From the NCBI GenBank assembly GCA_937927885.1, contig CALEZJ010000124.1, forward strand, positions 1 through 5,024: a DNA stretch of 5,024 nt, read 5' to 3'. The number at the start of each line of letters is the position of its first letter. The stretch's first letter is position 1. Source of the stretch: an uncultured Paracoccaceae bacterium (GTDB taxonomy: Bacteria; Pseudomonadota; Alphaproteobacteria; Rhodobacterales; Rhodobacteraceae). The notes beneath the pieces were generated by a model. That model was given only the letters and a program-made list of their open reading frames with translations. It was not told where the DNA came from and searched no databases. Below, piece after piece: positions 1-5,024 of this stretch. Position numbers and translations under genes: made by a program.

Positions 1-342
1 GAAGACCGGATCGGGCCATTCGACCGGCAGCGACAGGCCGGTGGTGTCCTGCCCATGCGGCGCGAACAGGTTCGACGCACGGGCGCGCGTCGTCACGTCC
101 GGGGTCAGGCCGAAGATGATATCGGCCTCGGTCCGCTCACCCTCCATCAGGATGCGGGGCAGGATGTCGCCGGTGACAAAGCGCAATTCGCAATCGCAGA
201 ACGCCTCGAAACCTTCCTTGATCTTCGGTCCCGGTCCCCATTCGCTGGCGACGTAATCGCCGGCATAGACGGTCAGCACGGGCCTTTCCTGCGCCATGGC
301 GGGACCGGCGGCCAGCAGGGCAAGGATGAGAGGTGTCTTCAT
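1..342 (-). CDS. thiB: Thiamine ABC transporter, periplasmic substrate-binding protein ThiB (5' part; C-terminus off the left edge)
   Basis: Periplasmic binding protein that captures thiamine and its phosphates and delivers them to the ThiP permease and ThiQ ATPase. The visible 114 codons begin MKTPLILALLAAGPAMA, a short Sec signal peptide with likely cleavage after A17. They continue with PVLTVYAGDYVASEWGPGP (residues 21-39), then a Cys-x-Cys pair (C49, C51) followed by EL, and an RILMEGERTEADIIFGL stretch (63-79). From memory, E. coli ThiB has closely matching segments: PVLTVY, WGPGP, CNCEL, and RMEG followed by AD and GL. The start at 342 is supported by the signal peptide and by an AAAGGA Shine-Dalgarno (minus strand, 355-350) 7 nt upstream. 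A TPP riboswitch directly precedes the gene and independently supports the thiamine assignment. The remaining two thirds of the protein, and probably thiP and thiQ, should lie to the left. The reading frame is open to base 1. A pyrimidine-precursor (ThiY-like) or other thiamine-related binding protein is less likely, given the WGPGP and CxCEL motifs. Confidence 0.93.
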   Translation of the reverse strand, partial: MKTPLILALLAAGPAMAQERPVLTVYAGDYVASEWGPGPKIKEGFEAFCDCELRFVTGDILPRILMEGERTEADIIFGLTPDVTTRARASNLFAPHGQDTTGLSLPVEWPDPVF

Positions 343-348
343 CGCGGC

Positions 349-377
349 GTCCTTTCACGGGTTCCGAAAGAAAGGAC
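349..377 (-). promoter_or_regulatory. Shine-Dalgarno-sequestering hairpin (riboswitch expression platform) of thiB
   Basis: A perfect 8-bp inverted repeat lies between the aptamer and the thiB start. On the minus strand GUCCUUUC (377-370) pairs with GAAAGGAC (356-349) across a 13-nt loop, with one further possible U-G pair at 378/348. The 3' arm contains the AAAGGA Shine-Dalgarno, 7 nt before the ATG, so the folded hairpin would block ribosome entry. No U-tract follows, which argues for translational rather than terminator control. A possible competing partner for the 5' arm is GAAAGCGGAC (432-423) inside the aptamer. It could pair with GUCCUUUC, leaving a 2-nt bulge, only if P3a and part of P2 are open. 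The pairing is read directly from the sequence; the switching model is inference. Confidence 0.65.
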
Positions 378-381
378 AGCG

Positions 382-461
382 CACCTTCCCTCCGCCGGTG
401 TTGACCGGATCAGGTTCAACGGGTCCGCTTTCGCGTCTCAGCCACATGGCCCCCCGAGGTG
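382..461 (-). ncRNA. TPP riboswitch (THI-box) aptamer in the thiB leader
   Basis: On the minus strand this stretch carries all the conserved parts of a thiamine pyrophosphate aptamer. P1 is closed by CACCU (461-457) and AGGUG (386-382). P2 is formed by the GGGG run after CUC and by ACCC (424-421). P3 is GCC-AUGU-GGC. The invariant CUGAGA lies at 441-436. A small extra hairpin, CGC-GAAA-GCG (435-426), matches the optional P3a arm. The conserved ACCUGAU is at 415-409, P5 is CCGG-UCAACA-CCGG (408-395), and the CGGAGGGAA pyrophosphate-side strand is at 394-386. The family is known to bind TPP and to reduce expression of thiamine synthesis and transport genes. Its position 40 nt before thiB, on the same strand, fits that role. 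The sequence is complete, with no missing conserved element. It overlaps no gene; mutS starts 73 nt away in the opposite direction. Confidence 0.96.
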
Positions 462-467
462 ATGCCG

Positions 468-495
468 AATGTAGGGATTTCGCAGCCCGGTGCAA
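468..495 (-). promoter_or_regulatory. Putative sigma-70-type promoter for thiB
   Basis: On the minus strand, TTGCAC (495-490) and TACATT (473-468) are separated by 16 nt, resembling a -35/-10 pair. The -10 hexamer matches TATAAT at 4 of 6 positions and the -35 matches TTGACA at 3 of 6. A start about 7 nt downstream would fall at the first bases of the TPP aptamer (near 461), where a riboswitch leader should begin. That placement is the strongest argument, since the boxes alone are weak. Confidence 0.45.
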
Positions 496-533
496 GCGGC
501 TAGAAAGCGCCGGACAGCAGGCGAAGGACCGTC

Positions 534-3161
534 ATGACCGACCAGCCCACACCGATGATGGCGCAGTATCTGGCGATCCGCGAGGCCAATCCGGGCGCGC
601 TGCTGTTCTATCGCATGGGCGATTTCTACGAGATGTTCTTCGATGACGCGCTGGCTGCATCCGCCGCGCTGGACATCGCGCTGACGAAACGGGGCACCCA
701 TCTGGGCGAGCCGATCCCGATGTGCGGGGTGCCGGTCCATGCGGCTGAATCCTATCTTCTGACGCTGATCCGCAAGGGGTTTCGCGTCGCCATCGCCGAA
801 CAGATGGAGGACCCGGCCGAGGCGAAGAAGCGCGGGGCGAAATCGGTGGTGGCGCGCGACGTGGTGCGGTTGGTCACCCCCGGCACATTGACCGAGGAAT
901 CGCTGCTTGAGGCGCGGCGGCACAACTATCTGGCGGCTTTCGCGCAGGTGCGGGACGAATGCGCGCTGGCCTGGGTGGATATCTCGACCGGCGCCTTTCA
1001 GGTGATGGAATGCCCGCTGCCGCGTCTGGCCCCCGAACTGGCGCGGCTGGCCCCGCGCGAATTGCTGGCCGCCGATGGTTCGGGTCTGGACGATCTGGCG
1101 ACGGATTCCGGGGCGGCGCTGACCGACCTGCATGTCGGCGCCTTCGACAGCGCGGCGGGCGCGCGGCGGCTGTGCGCGCTCTATGGGGTCGAGACGCTGG
1201 ACGGGTTCGGCACCTTCACCCGCGCCGAACTGGCCGCAATGGGCGCCATCGTCGATTATCTGGACCTGACGCAGAAGGGCAAGCTGCCGCTGCTGCGCCC
1301 GCCGGTGCGCGAAAGGGCAGGCGGCGCGATGCAGATCGACGCCGCTACCCGCCGCAATCTGGAACTGACACAGGCTTTGTCGGGCGGGCGCGAAGGCAGC
1401 CTGCTGGCGGCCATCGACCGGACGGTGACGGCGGCGGGCGCACGGCTGCTGGAACGCCGGATCAGCGCGCCAAGCCGCGATCTGACGCTGATCCACGCAC
1501 GGCAGGACGCGGTGGCGATGCTGGTCGATGATCCGCGCCTGTCCGCCGATCTGCGTGACGCTCTGGCGCGGGTGCCCGACATGGACCGCGCCCTGTCGCG
1601 GCTGGCGCTGGACCGGGGCGGGCCACGCGATCTGGCCGCGATCCGGGCCGGGCTGACGCAGGGCACGGCCATTGCCGCCCGGCTGCCGGGTGACGCCGCG
1701 CCGGTCCTGCGCGATGCCGCGCGCGACCTGACCGGGCATGACGATCTGATCGACCTTCTGGATCAGGCGCTGGTGGCCGAGCCGCCTTTGCTGGCGCGCG
1801 ACGGCGGCTTCGTCGCGCCCGACTATGACGCGGATCTGGACCAGACCCGCCGTTTGCGGGACGAGGGGCGCGGCGTCATTGCCGGGATGCAGGCCGATTA
1901 TGCCGCGCAGACCGGGATCGGCAGCCTGAAGATCAAGCATAACAACGTGCTGGGCTATTTCATCGAGACCACCACGACCCATGCCGAGCGTATGCTGGCG
2001 ATGCCCGACCGCTTCATCCACCGCCAGACCACGGCGAACCAGATCCGTTTCACCACGGTCGAGTTGTCGGAACTGGAGACCCGTATCCTCAACGCCCGCG
2101 ACTGTGCGCTGGAGATCGAGCGTGGCATTTTTGAGCGTCTGCGCGCCGCCATACTGGACCGCTCGGCGCAGATCGGGCAGGCGGCGCGGGCGCTGGCGGA
2201 AATCGACCTTGCCGACGCCTTTGCCGATCTGGCGACGGGTGAGGGCTGGACGCGGCCGCATGTCGATGACAGCCGCGCCTTTGTGATCACGGGTGGCCGT
2301 CATCCGGTGGTGGAACGTGCCCTGAAACGAAAGGCGCAGGCGTTCGTCGCCAATGACTGCGATCTGACCGAAGACGCGACCCGGGCCATCTGGCTGCTGA
2401 CCGGCCCGAACATGGCCGGCAAATCGACCTTTCTGCGCCAGAACGCGCTGATCGCGGTGCTGGCGCAGGCGGGGGCGTTTGTTCCCGCGCGCTCCGCCCA
2501 TATCGGCCTTGTCAGCCAGTTGTTCAGCCGCGTGGGCGCCGCCGACGATCTGGCGCGGGGGCGATCCACCTTCATGGTCGAGATGGTGGAAACCGCCGCG
2601 ATCCTCAATCAGGCCGACGACCGTGCGCTGGTGATCCTGGACGAAATCGGGCGGGGGACGGCGACATGGGACGGGCTCAGCATCGCCTGGGCGGTGATGG
2701 AGCATCTGCACGGCGTCAACCGCTGCCGCGCCCTGTTCGCGACCCATTACCATGAGATGACGGCCCTGTCGGCCAAGCTGGAGGGGGTGGAAAACGCCAC
2801 CGTCGCCGTCCGCGAATGGGAGGGCGAGGTGATCTTTCTGCACGAGGTCAGGAAAGGGGCGGCGGATCGGTCCTATGGCGTTCAGGTCGCGCGGCTGGCG
2901 GGCCTGCCCGCATCGGTGGTGGACCGCGCGCGCGAGGTTCTGGACGCGCTGGAATCGGGCGAACGCGAGGGTGCCGCCCGTCCCGCCGCGCTGATCGACG
3001 ATCTGCCGCTGTTCCGCGCCGTGCCCCCCGCGCCGCCTGCCAAGGCCAAGGCAAGTCCTCTGGACGCGCGGATGAAAGAGGTGCATCCCGACAGCCTGAC
3101 CCCGCGCGAGGCGCTGGACCTGATCTATGAATTGAAAGCCCTGACCGGAGAAACGCCATGA
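534..3161 (+). CDS. mutS: DNA mismatch repair protein MutS
   Basis: Cytoplasmic ATPase that recognises base mismatches and small loops and recruits MutL. The protein has 875 aa, against 853 in E. coli, and is complete. The N-terminal mismatch-binding domain has GDFYEMF with the Phe-x-Glu pair F31/E33 that inserts at the mismatch. Connector, core and clamp domains follow. The ABC-type ATPase domain carries Walker [10 protein letters not shown] (624-632), the signature region STFMVEM (678-684), Walker B LDE with D703/E704, and the switch histidine in ATHYHEM (H738). After a Pro/Ala-rich linker it ends with the [20 protein letters not shown] element (851-870) typical of the C-terminal oligomerisation domain. 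DLPLF (823-827) in the linker resembles a sliding-clamp binding motif. The start is fixed by GAAGGA at 523-528, 5 nt upstream; ATGs at codons 8 and 9 lack a comparable site. I see no strong plus-strand promoter. TAGAAA at 501-506 is a possible -10 without a good -35. The stop overlaps the aroC start. No frameshift or lost catalytic residue is visible. Confidence 0.99.
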   Translation: MTDQPTPMMAQYLAIREANPGALLFYRMGDFYEMFFDDALAASAALDIALTKRGTHLGEPIPMCGVPVHAAESYLLTLIRKGFRVAIAEQMEDPAEAKKRGAKSVVARDVVRLVTPGTLTEESLLEARRHNYLAAFAQVRDECALAWVDISTGAFQVMECPLPRLAPELARLAPRELLAADGSGLDDLATDSGAALTDLHVGAFDSAAGARRLCALYGVETLDGFGTFTRAELAAMGAIVDYLDLTQKGKLPLLRPPVRERAGGAMQIDAATRRNLELTQALSGGREGSLLAAIDRTVTAAGARLLERRISAPSRDLTLIHARQDAVAMLVDDPRLSADLRDALARVPDMDRALSRLALDRGGPRDLAAIRAGLTQGTAIAARLPGDAAPVLRDAARDLTGHDDLIDLLDQALVAEPPLLARDGGFVAPDYDADLDQTRRLRDEGRGVIAGMQADYAAQTGIGSLKIKHNNVLGYFIETTTTHAERMLAMPDRFIHRQTTANQIRFTTVELSELETRILNARDCALEIERGIFERLRAAILDRSAQIGQAARALAEIDLADAFADLATGEGWTRPHVDDSRAFVITGGRHPVVERALKRKAQAFVANDCDLTEDATRAIWLLTGPNMAGKSTFLRQNALIAVLAQAGAFVPARSAHIGLVSQLFSRVGAADDLARGRSTFMVEMVETAAILNQADDRALVILDEIGRGTATWDGLSIAWAVMEHLHGVNRCRALFATHYHEMTALSAKLEGVENATVAVREWEGEVIFLHEVRKGAADRSYGVQVARLAGLPASVVDRAREVLDALESGEREGAARPAALIDDLPLFRAVPPAPPAKAKASPLDARMKEVHPDSLTPREALDLIYELKALTGETP

Positions 3162-4270
3162 GCTACAACACTTTCGGCCGCGAATTCCGGTTTACCACCT
3201 GGGGCGAAAGCCACGGCCCGGCGCTTGGCGCGACCGTCGATGGCGTCCCGCCCGGGGTGGCGCTGGACGAGGCTTATATCCAGCAATTCCTCGACCGCCG
3301 CCGCCCCGGCACCAGCAAGCACACCACGCAGCGCAAGGAACCCGATCAGGTCCGCATCCTGTCAGGCATGTTCGAGGGGCGCACCACCGGCACGCCCGTC
3401 CAGTTGATGATCGAGAATACCGACCAGCGCAGCAAGGATTACGGAGAGATCGCGCAGGCGTTCCGCCCCGGCCATGCCGATATCGCCTATCACCTGAAAT
3501 ACGGCATCCGCGACTATCGCGGCGGCGGGCGGTCTTCGGCGCGCGAAACGGCGGCGCGGGTGGCGGCGGGGGGCGTGGCGCAGGCGGTGCTGCGCGAACT
3601 GGTCCCGGATCTGCGGATTACCGGCTATATGGTGCAGATGGGCGCGCTGCATCTGGACCGCGCGAAATTCGATGCGGGCGCCATCGGTGGCAATCCGTTC
3701 TTCCTGCCCGATGCCACCGCCGCCGCCGAATGGTCCGATTATCTGGACAGCATCCGCAAGGACCAGAACAGCGTCGGCGCCGCCATCGAAGTGCTGATCG
3801 AGGGGTGCCCGCCGGGTCTTGGCGCGCCGGTCTATGCCAAGCTGGACACCGATCTTGCCGCCGCGATGATGTCGATCAATGCCGTCAAGGGCGTCGAGAT
3901 CGGCGAGGGGATGGGTGCCGCCGCCCTGACCGGCACCGCCAATGCCGATGAGATCCGCATGGGCAATGACGGGCCGTTCTTCCTGTCGAACCATGCGGGC
4001 GGCATCCTGGGCGGGATCAGCACCGGACAGGACATCGTGGTGCGTTTTTCGGTCAAGCCGACCAGTTCCATCACCACCCCGCGCCGCACAATCGACCGGC
4101 ACGGGCGCGAGATCGACCTGATCACGAAGGGTCGCCACGACCCCTGCGTGGGTATCCGCGCGGTGCCGGTGGCCGAGGCCATGGCGGCCTGCGTGATTCT
4201 GGACCATCTGCTGATGGACCGCGCCCAGACCGGCGGGGAACGCGGCCGGATCGGAGGCGACGACGCCTGA
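3158..4270 (+). CDS. aroC: Chorismate synthase AroC
   Basis: Catalyses the last step of the shikimate pathway, the trans-1,4 elimination of phosphate from 5-enolpyruvylshikimate-3-phosphate to give chorismate. It requires reduced FMN. Chorismate feeds Phe, Tyr, Trp, folate and quinone synthesis. The 370-aa product is of normal bacterial length and starts MSYNTFG, typical of the family. All three family signatures are present: GESHG (16-20, with catalytic-type H19), GRSSARET (124-131), and RHDPC (326-330). The second conserved histidine is H106 in [19 protein letters not shown] in the middle is also characteristic. There is no fused flavin reductase domain, so it is the monofunctional type. 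The ATG lies within the mutS stop (ATGA, 4-nt overlap), with GGAG at 3147-3150 inside the mutS end and 7 nt upstream. Translation is therefore probably coupled to mutS. No transcription start is apparent between the two genes. Confidence 0.99.
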   Translation: MSYNTFGREFRFTTWGESHGPALGATVDGVPPGVALDEAYIQQFLDRRRPGTSKHTTQRKEPDQVRILSGMFEGRTTGTPVQLMIENTDQRSKDYGEIAQAFRPGHADIAYHLKYGIRDYRGGGRSSARETAARVAAGGVAQAVLRELVPDLRITGYMVQMGALHLDRAKFDAGAIGGNPFFLPDATAAAEWSDYLDSIRKDQNSVGAAIEVLIEGCPPGLGAPVYAKLDTDLAAAMMSINAVKGVEIGEGMGAAALTGTANADEIRMGNDGPFFLSNHAGGILGGISTGQDIVVRFSVKPTSSITTPRRTIDRHGREIDLITKGRHDPCVGIRAVPVAEAMAACVILDHLLMDRAQTGGERGRIGGDDA

Positions 4271-4286
4271 GACTGGCCAAGCATTC

Positions 4287-4310
4287 ACCCGAGGGATCGC
4301 CCGCCCGGGT
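4287..4310 (+). terminator. GC-rich hairpin after aroC (possible weak terminator)
   Basis: ACCCG (4287-4291) pairs with CGGGT (4306-4310), and inside it GGG-ATCG-CCC (4293-4302) forms an inner stem. The result is an 8-bp stem with an asymmetric 1-versus-3-nt internal loop. It lies 17 nt past the aroC stop, where a terminator would be expected. No T-run follows, so it is not a canonical intrinsic terminator. It could instead act as an mRNA 3' stabiliser, or be incidental in GC-rich DNA. Confidence 0.3.
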
Positions 4311-4315
4311 CGTGG

Positions 4316-4336
4316 TTGCGTGATTTGCGACGCAAA
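4316..4336. repeat. Overlapping dyads TTTGCG-A-CGCAAA and TTGCGT/ACGCAA
   Basis: Two overlapping inverted repeats lie between aroC and the membrane-protein gene. A perfect 13-bp palindrome, TTTGCGACGCAAA, is at 4324-4336. An alternative 6-bp stem, TTGCGT (4316-4321) with ACGCAA (4330-4335), has an 8-nt loop. The compact palindrome looks more like a protein-binding site than a terminator, as no T-run follows. It is 71 nt before the next start codon, a reasonable place for an operator. No regulator is recognised. Confidence 0.35.
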
Positions 4337-4407
4337 CGGACACTTGCGCGATTCTCTGGTCATCTGCTTTTCCGGGGCCTATGCCTTGAGAGAGAGGGTG
4401 AAGCCCG

Positions 4408-4851
4408 ATGACGCCGAGAATCCGCCAGCATCTCCATGACTACCTCGTCTGGTATTTCATCACATTCGGGGCCGTTTGCGGGCTTGCATTTCTGTTCGTA
4501 TTGGCTTTGGCCGAGGGGGCTTTTGAGGCGTTCTGGTGGTGGGCGGAATCCGCGCTGGCAACCTGGCTTGTCACATTCGTTCCCGCTGGGCTGGCCTGGA
4601 TGGCGGTTTGTGAATTCGCCGCCCGCATTCACAGGGGGCCGATGGCAGGCATCTTCTGGTCGGGGGCGGCGGCTACCGCAGTTTCCCTGTGGATGATGGC
4701 AATCGGTGAAGATGCCTCATTCCTGCCGCACTGGATGGTGGTATCGCTGTTTCCGGCGCTCCATGTCGGCTCTTTCCCTTTTGTCATACTCGGCCCGGCA
4801 ATCGCGCTCTGCCTTGGTAGCAAGCGGGCCTATGGATGGCGTTTTCTGTGA
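4408..4851 (+). CDS. Unrecognised four-helix integral membrane protein (147 aa)
   Basis: I do not recognise this protein or assign it to a family. Its 147 residues contain four hydrophobic segments at about 12-35, 49-68, 80-99 and 109-136. Positive charges fall at the N-terminus (R4, R6), in the loop between helices 2 and 3 (R73, R76), and at the C-terminus (K139, R140, R145). By the positive-inside rule both ends should be cytoplasmic. A tryptophan cluster FWWWAES (42-48) lies just before helix 2, and a short acidic loop GED (100-102) follows helix 3. There is no signal peptide, cysteine motif or known catalytic motif. The ATG at 4408 has a purine-rich GAGGG site at 4394-4398 with 9-nt spacing, which is acceptable. 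Base composition is visibly less GC-rich than in mutS and aroC; the line 4441-4500 counts to 50% GC. That suggests either a different origin or simply a membrane protein rich in Phe, Trp and Ile. The 137-nt gap from aroC suggests its own transcription, though no good promoter is seen. Confidence 0.75.
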   Translation: MTPRIRQHLHDYLVWYFITFGAVCGLAFLFVLALAEGAFEAFWWWAESALATWLVTFVPAGLAWMAVCEFAARIHRGPMAGIFWSGAAATAVSLWMMAIGEDASFLPHWMVVSLFPALHVGSFPFVILGPAIALCLGSKRAYGWRFL

Positions 4852-4859
4852 AGAGTGAC

Positions 4860-4883
4860 GGGCGGTCACGCGCTTGTCCGCCC
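4860..4883 (+). terminator. GC hairpin after the membrane-protein gene (possible terminator)
   Basis: GGGCGG (4860-4865) pairs perfectly with CCGCCC (4878-4883) across a 12-nt loop, beginning 9 nt after the stop codon. Two further pairs are possible inside after a U-U mismatch. The location suits a terminator separating this gene from the next transcription unit. There is no T-run after the stem, so efficiency is uncertain. Confidence 0.4.
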
Positions 4884-4918
4884 TGCCCGAACCACGACCC
4901 TTCTTCCGAAATCCCGCA

Positions 4919-4936
4919 TTGTCGCAAAACTGTCAT
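4919..4936 (+). promoter_or_regulatory. Putative PHO box (PhoB-binding site) upstream of the truncated gene
   Basis: The sequence TTGTCGC-AAAA-CTGTCAT has the form of a PHO box: two direct 7-nt repeats with an A/T-rich 4-nt spacer, giving an 11-nt period. The second repeat is a perfect CTGTCAT, the first keeps TGTC, and by my count 14 of 18 positions match CTGTCATAAATCTGTCAT. A further A/T-rich TTTT spacer follows the second repeat. In PhoB-activated promoters the box takes the place of the -35 and the -10 follows about 10 nt downstream. Here only weak -10 candidates (within 4945-4952) are at that distance. The site is on the same strand as, and 80 nt before, the gene starting at 5017, so phosphate-starvation control of that gene is inferred. 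Confidence 0.55.
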
Positions 4937-5005
4937 TTTTATTTCGCAATAGCGTCACCCATGGCGCTTAGGTCACGCTCAGCCCCTTTACGGGCAGACC
5001 GACTC

Positions 5006-5010
5006 AGGAG
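5006..5010 (+). promoter_or_regulatory. Ribosome binding site of the truncated gene
   Basis: AGGAG at 5006-5010 is a near-ideal Shine-Dalgarno sequence, 6 nt before the ATG at 5017. It is the main evidence that a real gene begins at the window edge. A small stem GCCC/GGGC (4982-4985 with 4992-4995) lies just upstream in the leader and does not cover it. Confidence 0.65.
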
Positions 5011-5016
5011 AGATCC

Positions 5017-5024
5017 ATGACTCC
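5017..5024 (+). CDS. Start of a further gene, cut by the right edge (Met-Thr-Pro...)
   Basis: Only ATG ACT CC is visible, encoding Met-Thr-Pro, so no family can be assigned from the product. The start is supported by AGGAG 6 nt upstream, by a leader with a probable PHO box at 4919-4936, and by a hairpin that closes the preceding gene. If the PHO box is real, the gene should belong to the phosphate-starvation regulon. Examples would be a phosphate or phosphonate transporter component, a phosphatase, or a lipid-remodelling enzyme. This is inference from the regulatory site alone. Confidence 0.55.

Noticed and set aside
55..462. A 135-codon plus-strand open frame across thiB and the riboswitch.
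   Set aside because: It is antisense to a clear ThiB signal peptide and mature region, and it runs through the TPP aptamer. The translation has no recognisable features.
438..3086. An 882-codon open frame on the minus strand lying antisense to almost all of mutS.
   Set aside because: It mirrors the codon bias of a GC-rich gene: with G/C at third positions, stops are rare in one antisense frame. The product is rich in Arg, Gln, His and Gly with no recognisable domain, and its start overlaps the TPP aptamer. MutS is unmistakable on the other strand.
3362..4363. A 333-codon minus-strand open frame antisense to aroC.
   Set aside because: Same shadow effect. The composition is low-complexity, rich in Ala, Gly, Arg and His, with no motif, and AroC with all signatures occupies the plus strand.
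4271..4407. Possible sigma-70 promoter TTGCGC (4344-4349) for the membrane-protein gene.
   Set aside because: No acceptable -10 lies at 16-18 nt spacing (CTTTTC or similar), so it is not listed as a feature.
4360..4632. Minus-strand open frames (also at 4440-4628 and 4629-4823) antisense to the membrane-protein gene.
   Set aside because: Their products are polar and featureless, with no good ribosome binding site noted. The plus-strand frame has an RBS and a consistent four-helix topology.
4922..4928. TCGCAAA near the PHO box resembles an arm of the TTTGCGACGCAAA palindrome at 4324-4336.
   Set aside because: A 7-nt similarity is too short to claim a shared operator, and here it is explained by the first PHO half-site and spacer.
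1..5024. Search by eye for CRISPR arrays, tRNA genes, insertion sequences or long direct repeats.
   Set aside because: None was seen. The window is ordinary chromosomal housekeeping sequence apart from the items listed.

Overview
The window is GC-rich and densely coding. Its proteins look alphaproteobacterial, most like Rhodobacteraceae of the Paracoccus type. This rests on codon use strongly biased to G/C in third position and on the general look of MutS and AroC. No rRNA marker is present, so the assignment is an inference.

Layout, left to right. (1) Positions 1-342, minus strand: the 5' part of thiB, the periplasmic thiamine-binding protein of a thiamine/TPP ABC importer, running off the left edge. 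(2) Positions 343-533: a divergent regulatory region. On the minus strand it holds a plausible thiB promoter (468-495), a complete TPP (THI-box) riboswitch aptamer (382-461), and an inverted repeat (349-377) that would hide the thiB Shine-Dalgarno sequence in a hairpin. (3) Positions 534-3161, plus strand: full-length mutS (875 aa), the DNA mismatch recognition ATPase. (4) Positions 3158-4270, plus strand: full-length aroC (370 aa), chorismate synthase, whose start codon overlaps the mutS stop as ATGA. (5) Positions 4271-4407: a short gap with hairpin-forming dyads but no clear U-tract terminator. (6) Positions 4408-4851, plus strand: an unrecognised four-helix membrane protein of 147 aa. (7) Positions 4852-5016: an intergenic region with a GC-rich hairpin after the membrane gene, then a good match to a PhoB-binding PHO box (4919-4936). 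(8) Positions 5017-5024: the first codons of a further plus-strand gene with a strong ribosome binding site, cut by the right edge.

Functionally, the left end is a thiamine-uptake unit controlled by its own product. The centre is a translationally coupled mutS-aroC pair with no biochemical link beyond shared expression. The right edge looks like the start of a phosphate-starvation gene. I see no mobile element, tRNA, rRNA or CRISPR array. I also see no convincing undescribed multi-gene system. The points most worth a second look are the TPP riboswitch's translational switch, the PHO box before the truncated gene, and the small membrane protein.
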